A stretch of 64,000 bases of DNA. It comes from Limonium bicolor. Lineage: Eukaryota > Streptophyta > Magnoliopsida > Caryophyllales > Plumbaginaceae. The notes under the pieces were generated by a model that had not been told where the DNA came from, searched no databases, and saw only the letters and a program-made list of their open reading frames with translations. Shown one piece after another: positions 22,561 through 34,956 of the stretch (the stretch's first letter is position 1; each line of letters begins with the position of its first letter). Location of the stretch: NCBI GenBank assembly GCA_023374045.1, contig CM041777.1, positions 485,933,594-485,997,593 on the forward strand, written 5' to 3'. The position numbers and the translations under genes are program-made.

Positions 22561-25500
22561 TAGGCTCAATCGATAAAATCTAAAACAAACACCCTGAGGC
22601 TAAACAGACAGACGACGACAAAGCATAGTGCCCCCAGGCATCAACCGGAAGTCTAAACTCTTGGCCAGGGATACAACCGAAAGGCATAAGCAACTGGAAC
22701 AAGCTACAAGCATCCAAAGATAATCATTAAAGATAAGTTCATCGACCCTAAAAACTAAATTCTCCAGGTTTATAAAATTATCTAAACTTACACTGCTGCT
22801 GCGAGAACACTTCTAATATATCGTTGCGATTTGATCTGAGTGGTTGGTAGTTTACGCTATTGATTACCTTGTTCATTGCAATAACATATATGTCGGATCT
22901 CGTCTGATTTTGATCGGCTTGATAAAATCTGTGAAACCTTGCCTGCTATTATCATGAGAGGGCAAAATTACAAATGCTTAAAAACTTAGTAGCTCTTCCA
23001 GTGTACAGTTTGTCTCTAATTACTGTCGCTGATAAGTTTTGTAAAGTGATCTTTCAAGAGAAACTCTAGCATCTGGTTTGCACTATCGCAAAATAGCTTA
23101 TTACATTTCGTGTTAGAAGACTTGAATCAAAATGATTCATTTGCTACTTTTGCACTCATTCATTTGCTACTTTTACACTCCTCATTTGAGAGAATTATTC
23201 CTCTGACTGAAATGATTTAGGTGAAGGTATGCCAGGATACAAGGGTCTTTTTAAGTCAACACTTTCCCTTTGTTTTTATTTTCACCTCCACTTTGCTCAG
23301 TTCATGCATAATTGTGTTATCACATTTGCATCTCATAAACTATGTTCTAGGTTTAAGAAAAGCCTATAATTCTTGAATTACGCCTGAATCTTTTTGTTTT
23401 GCTATCACTAATCTGTGTTACAAAAAACTACTGATTGCAATGATTGGATAAGACATTATGGTTTATGTGAGCAGGGTCAAGACATATTGATTTCAGTCTT
23501 TGGTTAATGCACTACTCAAGTTACAGATGTTCGACAATAATCTGTCTCATCAGGTTTTTTGTCATTGTACCTTGTCTTTTTCTGTTGATAAAAATCATCT
23601 TTTAGGCAAAGCATTAGCTATATTCTGATCATCTCCGCTTCAATAAAGTTCCTGCTACACTTTCGCTGATAAGTAAATACTAGAGTTTGAGAAAGTTTTG
23701 CAAAAAAAGGAAGGGATGCTGTGTTGTGACTGTCATCTCACAATACTCAGTTGTAGTGTTATAATGTATGCAGTACTTTGCCTTGGTTTAATCTCTGTAA
23801 CTGGTGCGTCTCTGCCTAATATGTGTTTTTGTTCAGTTTTTAACCAACATAATGCTTATATCTTTGCTTCAGCTTGTGTTTACCGTTTTATTAGTTACTA
23901 CTTATTTTTACTACCTTGCCTGTTTCAGTAATTCTTCTGGCTAGAATTGATGCTATCCTTGCTTCAAATTTTTATCTCTATCTGAAGAACGCAAGTCTTA
24001 CTGTTATTATCTGAATTCTTGTGTTGGTATTTTCTGTTTTAAGCTAAATAACTCATTGCATAACAGTTCTTTCTGGCCTAAGTTTGTCACCTGATTAGTT
24101 GAGTACCTTTTCACTCTTCGTTAATGAAACTCGGTACCTGCAAAAAACATGGGATATGTGATAAGGATAACACACTAATTTGCTTCCAATTTCGCTGTTT
24201 AAAACTGTAAACTAATTCAATGATTTATGACTGACTATTATGGCTGTTATTTGCCTCTGTTTTGCCACTTGGTCATGCTGCGCTATGCACTACTTTGTCT
24301 CATGATTGCTTTATGAGAAAAATGCAAACACTCTGTTTTACGATAAGCAGTGTGCAGGCATATGCCTTAATTGCTTCTGATAGACTATATCAGGTAAGAC
24401 TTATGATTTTACCTGTTATACAGCAAACTACAATATGCCTCTGCCATCAACCTCCAAAGAAGTGTAGTTCATGCCTCCTACACTCTTTACAAATCTATTT
24501 TACATCTGCATTAAAACAAGAAAAGGAGTGCAAATGTTATGTTTTGTCGATACGGGTATCCCTGCCCATCCTTTGCAACGCAAATTATTTATAGATTGCC
24601 GCTACTGTTATGATGCAGTTTGACTTTCGTGTATATTTTCCTGAGAGCTATTTTACAGATATGAGGTCTAGCAACTGATTTTCTAACTGATCTCAACCTT
24701 TATTAGGTACTTTTCTAAATACAAAAATTCAAAATTGTTGTTGTTATATGTGCATACTTATAAAAGTTCTGCCTATCTCTTCCTACAGCAATGATTTGAA
24801 ATTCTCTGAGTTGTCTTCTGTTGAGCTGTTTTAAGTTGTTTCAATAACTGACTGCTGCACTTTATAAGGTGATTATTAGGTTAAACAAGTGCAAATCTGT
24901 GGGAACGTGAGGTCTTAAGTTGAAACAGCCATCAGGCTAGGAATATCAAGAATATGATAGGACTGCATGCTTTGGCTACTTACGTATTATTGCTCAAGTA
25001 AGCTATCAGCAGCCTAGATAAATATTGTCTCTAAATTGATAAAATGTTGCTAGTACCGCTAAGGAATCAAATTTTTATCCTCTGTTCTATCACTAATATG
25101 TTTTCTGTTTGAGTGTATTCACTATCACCTGCTTAACTGTCGACAGCTAAAGGGTATCTAGATTCCTTTTTTTTCTGATTATCTATGAGGAGTGTACTTC
25201 ATCTAAGGCCAAAGATTCTTGCTTAATTTTGTTCCAAGTATGCTGTTTCTGAAATTTCAGTTTGGTTCTAACTCAATCGTTTCTCCTTGCCTCGCTGCTG
25301 CTATGATGATCTCCTTCTAAAAATCAATTTTGCCCTTTGTTTTATGATTTGTTTAGTTAATGTCTTGACTACTTGCTTAGATCCCCCACTTGTTTAAAGA
25401 TTGATCCGCTTCCCTTTCGCATCGTGCTTTCAAACAATTGAGGATTATCTATTAAAAATCGTACTGATTTTTGCATTCTCAAATTAATCACTGCTTGAAC

Positions 25501-28500
25501 TGATTGACTAGCAACTACTGTTCTGAAAATTATCACTGATCGTTATTATACTTCTGTTTTAGCTATTATAAAGTTTTGATTAACTATTTCCTTTGATGAA
25601 TACAAGCAGTTTTCAATCTGCTCTTTTCGTCTGTTTTAAATACTGCTGTTAAATGTTCCATTTACTGCCCCTTTGATGTCATGCATAACAATATCTATGT
25701 TTCTTTTTTCCCTACTTTATTATGTTGCTAGTAAAGCACGTAATCTGCAAAGACAATCCTAGCATTTAGAAATCTAGAGAAAAGTGTCTTATTCCTCTGT
25801 CTTTTTATGCTGCTGCAAAAAGAGAGTTGAATCCATACAAAATTGCATGCAAATAACCTTACTTAGTCCTGTACTAAGTTCATTATTTAAGAAAAAAAAA
25901 GTCTGACCAATATCCGATTCTGGTTTATTTCTTACTGATTGTTACAAAAGCTGTTTCAACCTATTAAAGTAGTCTGCACAATTTGTATGCAGCACTCCAT
26001 CTAGCTGTATTCTGATTTAAATATGCATATCCTAGCCTCGATTTTTGAATGAACGTTCTGAGGCGCCATACTATTGATTGCTTTATTACCTAATTTGCTC
26101 TGTTTCTTTTCTGAAGTTGGAACTACTATAGTCTAAAGCTTCACAAGCTTCATATTCTACCCATGATTGTTGCTGCGCCTTTGCTTATACTGCAGTGCCC
26201 TAAAATAGGGCTCGTACTGCATCAAACTAGTTTTTTACCTTCTAAAATTATGTTAGCTACCCTTTGCTTTTGCAGCTATTAATGAAGCTTCTTTCTACAG
26301 ATTTTCTATCATGAGTTTGGACTGCTTTTAACAGCAGCTTCGATGAAGTTCTATATAAGTAGTTTCATGGGTAGGGTCACAGCTTACATTTCTACTTAGA
26401 AAAGTGATCTCTACTAAATTTCGATAAGCACCATTATGATCTGGACCTGAGACAGTATGCAGTTTTCTTTAAATCATTGCTGTTGTTACGAAAGACTTTT
26501 TCAAAACAGCTCTTATACCAATGCTTCGTACACAAGTCAGTTTCGTAGGTAACGATTAAAATTGCCTCAGAGTTTTCCTGTTTTTATGCAGACATATGAA
26601 CATAAGTAGAACCCACAACCTGAGTTATTAAACTAACTCTCAATTTCATTTTGGTTTCGTACCAACTAGATGACAAGCCTTCTCAGTAGTTTATAGTCTT
26701 CAGTTATGCTGCTTGGCCATTATACATAAAGCTGCTACACGACGAATGTTCACATGGCATCATGGTTCCGGCCCGGACACAAGCCGTCATGTTCAGTCCC
26801 GGGTACTACCATTACTACTCAAAGCACTGAAATATCCACTACAAACCATACAACTTCATGTTGATTCGGTAGGTTACATGACAAGGTATGGGGGCTGTAA
26901 GCTTGGTATAAATTGACAACCCATTTCCTGCTTACTTTACAGTACTACTCATATGCTCTTGCGCGGCTCCACTGCAGTTATGTCACTATTGCAGCACTCT
27001 GAAGTTACAGCTGTTGTATGAAAATATCTTGATAGTTTTTTGGGCAAGCGCTTCTTCTCTGGTTAATATATGCCTAACTTGGTATCAATTTATATAGGAC
27101 TGAGAGCTGATTTAAAGTTTCATGATGCAATTTTCCTTTTCTGAGATCATGCGTTGAATGGGCATATTATAAATCCTTTAATATTACTTCGCAATCTTCA
27201 TTATAATCTTCATTATAGTAGGATGTCTTATGAACTACTTGCTTTCAGATCCACATAACTTGATCTTGAATAGGTTTTGATTAGAAACATTCTTGATTAC
27301 TCTAGTCAGAATCTGCCATAATAATTTTCCTTGTCAAAATGCATGACCTGCTTCCGCTTTAACTTACCCTCTGTCGATGCAATATTTTAGAACTGAATCT
27401 TAAACATTACTGCAGCTGCGTTGTTAGAATACAGTCAACAAAACATCATCTTCCTGGATATGTTGCTTTACCTCTATACCAGACATATATATATATATTT
27501 CGCAACTGAAAGCTGGTTAGGTTTGGTTTTGATAAGATCTAATCCAGGCTGAGAAAGCGACATCATACTGAAGCATAAATTAATTGCTGATGTTGCCCAA
27601 TTTTTATAGTTCAAAACTCCTCTATAACTTGCTTTGATTATCTTGGTTCAGGCCTCTGTTTGCAGATCTAAGCAGGGACAGTTTTTGAATCGATGCCTAC
27701 AATACTGCCGAGATGCTTAGAGTAACTGATGGTTCTGCAGACTACTGAGGAGACACAGGAGCAAACCATTCGTACAAATATAGAAGGAGAATCAACAGTA
27801 TTAGTCTGAAGCTAAACATCAAAAAGGGAAGGATCTTCCAGGGCTAGTTGAAACCGGCGGCAAACTTGAAACTATGGCACAGCGGTTACGCCAGAGTGGT
27901 CAGTCGAACTCGGATAGGGCGAGGTAATTCTACCATCCAAAGTATCATCCCCCTCAAAAAGGAGGTAATAACTCTAAAATCCATACTTAGATGCACCTGA
28001 TTTTCTGAAACATCTGTCAACCATGGTAAAAATCTGAATTGCGGACTACGGCTTCTTGCTTATTAAATTTATGTATTTTGCTCTGAACTTACCTAGTAAA
28101 GAATGGAGTTAGCTTGGTTTTGAGATCTCACTACAAACCCGTTCCCTATTACTGCTGCTGCCATGATGAAAAAACTGATAGCAGAAATGACGTGTTTACT
28201 TTGCTCTCAATTTCACTCGAAACTGCAATCCTTTGTAAACCTGCTTCTATAAGGTTTAAGTTAAACCTTTTACAAATCTGTTTTTCCCTGCATTACTCCT
28301 CTGATTACTACCACAGAATCCCTGTTCATTTCTAGTGCAATATTTGGCTGCACCTTAGGCTCTCCAATTTACTAAATCTTCCTCTACTCAAGTGCCTACT
28401 TTTTGTTCTACGTTCTTCTAAAAATCCTGAAATCTGCAAAGGAAAAAATATATAGATTGATCATGCTCCAGCTTTCTGCTCTTAAAATTCACTGCTGTTC

Positions 28501-29260
28501 AAAATTCCATATTAAGACATCATGCCTTTTCATATCTTTGAGCTGTTATGGAGCCACTTGGGGCTTACTGTTGCTTACATAGTTAAAGATTTGAATAGCT
28601 CTTTACAGCAGCTTCTACATTGATCTAGTGTTAAACAATCTGTTGAAATCTGCACTATATTACCTACTATGAAGGATATTTTTTAAGGAACTGGCCAAAT
28701 ATTTCTGCACTGTCATGACATAATAGGGTTTGTTTGAAATAAACAATCCCTTTGCTGTTTCAAAGAAGACAGTAATACTATGCTTTTATATCTACTGCAT
28801 GACATGATTACCAGCAGTTCCCTGAATACATACTTCATCTTATTGCTCAGAAAATCTAGTTGTTTCTGATATTCTGCACCTTTGGGGCTGTTATACAGCA
28901 ATCTTTTTGCTGCTGTTTACCCACTTGTCTTGCTCTACCCGGGTACTATGTCACGAATATCGGGCTGCTGTACAAACAGTATTTGGGCTAATATATTGCC
29001 TATGTAATCAGCTAGCAAACAGGCATGATGAGAATGTTTAAGACTCATAAAACCACCTTGAGTCAAGCTCTTGATGCTTTTGATTGCATACCATCTGAAA
29101 GGGTATATGATTACCAGACTTATCTATACATAAGTCTATTGAGCTTGACCTTGATTTATGCTCAATTACAAACTGATTTGATGTCTTAAACTATTTATCA
29201 TGTGCAACATATTCTACTATAGAGCTAACAAAGTTTTTAAAGAAAGTGCAGGTACTTTTT
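22561..29260 (+). other. Element B internal domain: about 6.7 kb of T-rich, non-coding sequence of unknown origin
   Basis: Even-textured, T-rich sequence with frequent CTG/TTTACT/CTGCTT words. It is dense in stops on both strands, with a longest frame of about 110 codons and no protein signature. It resembles plant intron or intergenic sequence rather than decayed gag-pol. A small island at 26740-26920 and another at 27850-27960 are more GC-rich and might be captured fragments, but I cannot identify them. Confidence 0.6.
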
Positions 29261-30010
29261 ACCAGGGGACTGATCACCCCCTGAAGTACTCAAAGAAAGC
29301 AAGAACAAAGGCCATCGAGCCAAGAAAGTAACACCTACCTATGGACTTTCTGCACAAAGTGCATATCCATGGAGAAAAGTAACACCTACCCATGGACTTT
29401 CTGCAATAGATTTGCATATCCATGGTGAAAAGTAACACCTACAGGCTATCATGCCTTGAAAGTAATACCTACCCATGGACTTTCTGCAATAGATTTGCAT
29501 ATCCATGGTGAATCGGGCCAACCAAGAAAACCCATCTCTGGACCCATCAGGAGCTCTGGTCGCCTGTGATGGGTGCATTGTTAGGTGTGGGACGCCGCAC
29601 CATACTTGAATCACAAGTACCATCCTTTGGCTAGCATAAGCAAAGTTGGGAAAATATGTTATCTTTATTCTCCCTTTAAGGGAATTATCATCCTTTGGCT
29701 AGTATAAGCAAAGACTTTATCATCAAAATATTTGGCCCTTTCAAAAAGGGAATGGTTCTTATTAAAGGAACCATTGGTCTTCTTTATGAAGACATCAGGA
29801 GATTCATCCATCAGGACAGAAAGAAGATACTTGTGGGACTTTGATTGCACTGTACCAACTTTCTTTTTGTAAGTTCATTTTTCTTTGAAAGAGCTAAAAG
29901 AAAAAGAACTTGTGGGACTAGAAGATAGGAGAAGGGAAGAAATAGAAAGAATGGAAAAAGAATGTAAATTTCAATTTTTCTTTTTGTAAGTTCCACTTTT
30001 TTAAGTAGCA
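29261..30010 (+). repeat. Element B 3' UTR with short tandem repeats
   Basis: Between 29316 and 29513 a unit of about 55-65 bp (AAAGTAACACCTACCCATGG, ACTTTCTGCAATAGATTTGC, ATATCCATGG) occurs three to four times. The block GGCTATCATGCCTTGAAAGT at 29451-29470 equals the junction motif of element A's 42-bp units in the same sense. A second pair (CATCCTTTGGCTAG) lies at 29622 and 29690. Further right, AACTTGTGGGACT recurs. Confidence 0.7.
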
Positions 30011-30033
30011 AAAAGTAGAACTTGTGGGACTGA
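30011..30033 (+). other. Polypurine-type end of element B
   Basis: A-rich AAAAAGTAG followed by AACTTGTGGGACTGA lies directly before the 3' LTR. It is identical in its last part to element A's site. Confidence 0.6.
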
Positions 30034-30551
30034 TGACAAGGACAAGAATATGATGAAGGCAAGAGGGTCAAAGCGGTCCAGACCACAGATCCCGATCCAG
30101 ACCCCGGGCCCCCTTCGGGACCTTGTTCAGGCTCCAGTTTGGGCACCAAATATCATTCCGGCTCCGCACTCTATGACCGGGACCCGTGTGTTCCGGCCCC
30201 ATACTCCATGACGGATCCCGCACCCTACGCTTTGAGGCCGGAAGGCTTTATAAGGAAAGAAGTGCCAAAACTAGAAGGGTGGCTCCAAATGAAGTAATAC
30301 CACATGTATAAAGGTTAAGAGATAGAGTTCACCCTAGAAGTCTATAAATAGAGATAAGAGGCTCATTTGTAAGGGGACACAAGATTGGAAGAGAGAGAAT
30401 ACACTAGAAAGCTCTCTAAAGTTGTAATACCAAAGGAAGTAATAAAGATATTGTCAATGAGTGGATGTAGGTTGGATTATTAGCCGAACCACTATAACTC
30501 TCGTTGTTCTGTACGTTTGTAAGATGGGAGGAACCAAATTATGTATTTTCA
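30034..30551 (+). repeat. Element B 3' LTR
   Basis: 518 bp, TGACAAGGACAAG...TATTTTCA, followed by the duplication CACCC. It is the more complete copy: the 30 bp at 30496-30525 are missing from the 5' LTR. By eye the two copies differ at only a small number of positions, suggesting a fairly recent insertion compared with its surroundings. Confidence 0.92.
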
Positions 30552-30556
30552 CACCC

Positions 30557-31439
30557 CCGGATTTCTACAGTTATTTGTTAAGTTCCAGTTATATGAGACT
30601 CGTTAATCGTAATACGTATCAACTATCAATGCCCCGGATTTATTTAAGCGAGTCGGTTATAAAACGTCTTAGTTGTAGCATTTAAACGTTAGGGTTTATT
30701 CCTTATTTTTACGAGTATACGAATACATATTCCCGTTAATACTTAAGTATTGAGTAAACCATTACGGTTAGGTATACGAATATACATTTATATTATATAG
30801 TTGCATGTGTGCATGCAACGTTTTTTCGCACAACGCCTAACACTCATGCACTTACGTTATGTGATACTATTATTTAACCATTTAATATTGTACCATATTA
30901 TACATCTCTTTATTTATCTTAAAGGAAACTATACTTTAATTTTGTAATTGTGTAACTTGTATACTAATGTCATAACACTTGTTATTTATTATTTCATGAC
31001 ATAAAAACCCATATTGTATATACTTATATATATGGTCTCGGTTTTACATGTATATATACATATGTGTTTTTATGTGATATAATCGCATAATATATAGTTG
31101 CATGTATGCATGCACTATATTATATAGTTTCAACTAAACCATTTGATTTATTATGTATATATATTTTTATCATATATGTGCTACCCTTGTATACACTTTA
31201 CTTAACATTTTAAATACATTACGTTATATGTTTCGTACATTCAACATTCCATTGTTTCGGAAAATAATACATAACATCTATTATTCTTTAGTATACATCA
31301 TCATACTTTCCTTATTATACGAATTTAATTTTAGATATCTTATAGCACATAGTTTTCAAAAACTATTTCTATTTTCCATAAGACATATGTTATACTCATT
31401 ATTTTATTATTCACATAGCTTCCATTAATTACAATAACC
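30557..31439. other. AT-rich remnant sequence
   Basis: Very AT-rich, with repeated TATATA, CATGTATGCATGCA and TTACGTTA words. Joined to 20480 it reads TTACACCCCCGGATTTC, which looks like an LTR edge, so this is probably older LTR debris in which element B landed. No gene is seen. Confidence 0.4.
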
Positions 31440-32676
31440 ACATATTATTATACCATGTTATAAATATCATATCCCAACTACAGCCATACACTTAACAACG
31501 AATTGCAGCGAAAAACTTAACTCTTCACATTACTTAACTCAATGGTGTTACACACCGTTAACCACCCACATGGCTAACAAGGCTAATACATATACATTGT
31601 ATCGGTCTGTTGAACTAGATTCCTGAGCGTCTACACATTACTATCTCTTTCCATTAACAATAACCAATATACATAATCATTCCGACTGTACCGAATATTA
31701 CAAACTGATGCCGACAACAATTTCGGTCTTACTACACCTACAATACATACACAATTTAAATGGCTACCCATGTACAAAAACTACCCCGTCCTACTCTCGA
31801 ACAGCTTCCAGCTCCTTGTACCTGAAATAGGAAAGAGAAGAAAGGGTGGCCCCCCAGGGGGCTCAGCACCTTTGCTGGTATGGTAATCCTGCAGCCCGTA
31901 TGCTACTGGGCCACGCACAACTATTTGTCGTCTAAGCATGAGGTTGATTATATTTAAATCATGCATGTAACTGTAAACACACAACACATTTCATCCCACA
32001 AAAAAGGGCTCAATAAAGCAGACAACACATCTATACTTAAAATCACTCATTGTCTTCTTTAACCCCTAGATTGTTTCTCCTCTAATGGAGCTATTTCCTT
32101 AATAGACGACACTTTCCCACTAATCGGGTTATCCTTAAACGCCTCTTATAATAAACTGGGATTCATATCCATGATCCATATACTCCACATTTTAACGTAC
32201 ATACAACATCACATTGCAATATGAATTGCAGCGCAACAATAAGACATAACATAACGGTAACGGTTTTCTTTACGAACCGACCCAAACATAGTTAGTTAAC
32301 TTGGTAAGTCTAGGGAATGAAACACCCTCATGATAAGCTTGTTACATCACTCGTTACCGTCTGTTAGTCGGACGAGTAACTTAACTTAAAGATGGATCGG
32401 ATATAGTGATCCGAACACACCGTACATATTCCCCAACCGACATGAGAGTCAGAAAAGGCTTGGTTAAGCTTAAGGGTGCTTGAGACCAACGAAGGAAAAC
32501 AACCACAGAGAGGGAGCTAAAGAAAACTGTATACATCAACTCCTAAAGACCAACCGGAACAACCGGATTCCTCACTCCCTGGTTAGCACTTGTTAGAAGT
32601 CACATTATTGGACTTAGTACATTAATTCACAAATAGATGGTTAGGTCTAGTTAGACTCACACAAGGGTAGTGAACA
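31440..32676 (-). mobile_element. LTR remnant, minus orientation (interrupted by element C)
   Basis: Parallels positions 1-1080 in order and orientation: GCAGCG near 31505, ACCCACATGGCTAACAAGGCT near 31566, and the CCCCCAGGGGGCTCAGC hairpin block near 31850 (compare 464-484). TTGGACTTAGTAC is near 32610. It continues after element C at 41659, where a CATACCTGTCACC block near 41941 corresponds to CATACCGTTCACC near 1307. It is a diverged relative of the long chromovirus LTRs. No coding sequence. Confidence 0.55.
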
Positions 32677-32681
32677 TACTA

Positions 32682-34886
32682 TTATAACCCATAGTTCATA
32701 CTTATAATATCCGTTACAATGTTAGTCTAAGTTGGATTAACATTTTTGCTGTAGTTGGGACGTCAGCGGCATTGTTTTATCGGTCAAGGAAAGGAGGTCA
32801 TTCAATTAATTAATTAAGGTAATTATTATGTGATTTGTAAGGAAAGGAATTCCTTATTTATTTTCTTTTCCGATCATTGTTATTCACGTCGGATAGGTCG
32901 TGGGAGCGTTGTCAGTTTCCTGGAGTTTGAACGAGCGCCTCTCTTCTCTCTTTCTCTCTCTCTTGATTCCTCCTCTGTGAGTACTGTGCTACCACCTTTG
33001 CGATCAGATTGAAGACCTCGTTGATGCGGTGTTTTCTTCTTTGATCAGGTTTGTCTACAGAATTCTGGATTCCGTTGTTGGTTTCTCCTACCTCAGTTTC
33101 TGATTTTGGGACTCCGGTGTGTTGATTCAGCGACGACGACTCTGCGTTGGGAATTCGGATTGTTGAGGCTACGCTGCTGCAGTCTATTGGTTTCCTCTAC
33201 ATTCTTGTAATCAGGTACGACTTGCAGATTGAGGTGTGCTGATGTTCTAGGTCTGTTGTCTTCTGATTCTGATTGTGGGCTGTCGATCTGTGTTGTTCAG
33301 TGATTGTGTTCGTGTCTGGTTGGGGATATCTCGGGCTGCATTTTGCTTGAAGAGTGTTGACGTTGCTGCTAATTGAGGTAGGTGGTTGCTTGATTCGGTT
33401 TGGAAGTTCAGCCATGGGGTTTGCAAGGTTTTGTCGTCTGATTTGTGTGCGGATTGCGGTTGTTGTTGGCTGTTTAAATTACGTTTCTGAATGGCTAAAC
33501 CCCATGGTCTTCTGTATTTATGAAGGATTTGGTGTGTGCTCTGAATTCGCGATTTGTGGTGTCGAATTGCGTTGGTTTTCTGCTCTGTTCGTCTTCTAGA
33601 AGTTACAGTTTCGCACTATCCGAACTTCCGTCTGAGCTTTGAAGTTCGGACAGTGCGTTTTGCCTTTCTGATTTTCAAAGTTTGGGGTATGTCCGAACAT
33701 CTGTCCGAGCTTCGATGTTCGGACACACCCTTAGTTTCTCCTCTGATTTTAGTTCGACTTGTTCCGAACTTCCACGTCCGGACACAAGGTCGGACCTTCC
33801 GCGTAAGTTTTTCTGTAAACTCGTCCGGACATCAGTCCGAACATTGATGTTCGGATTCTGAAATGTTCTATCTGATTTCAAATCGACTTGTGTCCGAGCA
33901 TTGATGTCCGGAGACAAGTTCGGACATTTGACTATTCTGGTTTCTGAGTCTTGACTTGCTTCCGAACTTCGACGTCCAGACACAAGTGCGGACACTGTTA
34001 TGTTTTCTACATAACTTCTCCGTCTGAACTTCGATTAGAATGCCGTTTGTGTGGCGTTGGACTCCCGTAAGTTCCTACAGCTGTATTATAAGTGTTTGGC
34101 ATGTTTTCAAGCAAGGTTGCTTCTGTTTGCAAACCTTCTGTTTTGGGGCACTTTACTCTGTTTCTTAGCGTGAATGGCTGGGTCGCGCTATTCTGTGGTA
34201 TACCATGTAGACGTCGTTCTGAGTATGGGTCATTCCCTTTCTGTTTTGTGGGGTTGACGAACCTTTGGCTCTTTCGAGTCATTTCTGCGTTGCCGAGAGA
34301 CCCGTTATGGTCTATGGGTCTTCGACCCTTCTAAGTGTGTGCATTGTACTGTGTCCCCGATCTGTTTGTGAACTCTGGTTATTCCTGAATTGGGAACTCT
34401 GGTGTTCCATTCTGTATTTGTTTCAGCAGTGCTCTGACTACTTGTGAGAACTATGGTTTTGTGCTAACCTCTGCTTCTCCTCTGTTTTCAATTGTTTTGA
34501 GCGACCTTACAGATGATGGTCGCTGCTTACTAGGCATAGTTGTGTGCTCACTCCCCTACTTTTAACATTTTTGCAGATTGATCAGCAAGGATCACTTATC
34601 AGTTTCAGGAGCTAGTTTATGTCTTAGCTCATTTGTTATTTGATATACTTACTCAGACTTGTAGCCTTCGGGCCTTACTCTGTTTAGACCACTGTTTCTG
34701 TTTGGAACATGTATTCGAGATTTTGTATTACTTACCGCAGTATTTGAGTACTCTGGTTTATAATGATTACGAAAACTCTGTTTTGGGCCTTTATTGCATT
34801 TGAGTGTTTTAGAGCCTTGCGTTATTAGGTAGTAATACGCGGCGTATAATACCCTTAACTCTTAGGCTGGTTTTAGGGGTGTTTAT
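32682..34886 (+). repeat. Element C 5' LTR
   Basis: About 2.2 kb, parallel to 39428-41653 over its whole length. It starts TTATAACCC because the terminal TG is lost. Its end is changed from GTGTTACA to GTGTTTAT. It contains a GTCCG/CGGAC motif array at 33619-33995. Confidence 0.9.
33619..33995. repeat. GTCCGAAC / GTTCGGAC inverted-motif array (5' LTR of C)
   Basis: About fifteen copies of GTCCGAAC, GTCCGGAC or GTTCGGAC within 380 bp, paired as short stems around AT-rich spacers. One example is the pair flanking ATTGATGTCCGG. The same array, with fewer disrupted copies, is in the 3' LTR. Confidence 0.85.
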
Positions 34887-34890
34887 TTAG

Positions 34891-34902
34891 TGGTATCAGA
34901 GC
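34891..34902 (+). other. Primer-binding site of element C
   Basis: TGGTATCAGAGC, complementary to the 3' end of initiator tRNA-Met, four bases after the LTR end. Confidence 0.9.
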
Positions 34903-34956
34903 CAGGTTTGGCTTTCTGAGTCAGTTCTGACGAGTTTTAGATTTGTGTATCTCAGA

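Larger units (their letters stand above)
20481..30556 (+). mobile_element. Element B: about 10-kb non-autonomous LTR retrotransposon (LARD-like) with Tat-type ends
   Basis: A structurally complete insertion: perfect 5-bp duplication CACCC (20481-20485 and 30552-30556), two LTRs of about 0.5 kb, a primer region after the 5' LTR and a polypurine-like site before the 3' LTR. The internal 9 kb shows no gag, protease, RT, RNase H or integrase and no open frame above about 130 codons. It must have been mobilised in trans. Its primer region and polypurine end are nearly the same as those of element A, and a motif of A's minisatellite recurs at 29450. A Tat-lineage helper is therefore the natural candidate. 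Confidence 0.85.

Noticed and set aside
23698..24594. Small frames in element B cargo (77 and 110 codons)
   Set aside because: Random-looking composition in T-rich DNA, no motif, dense stops around.
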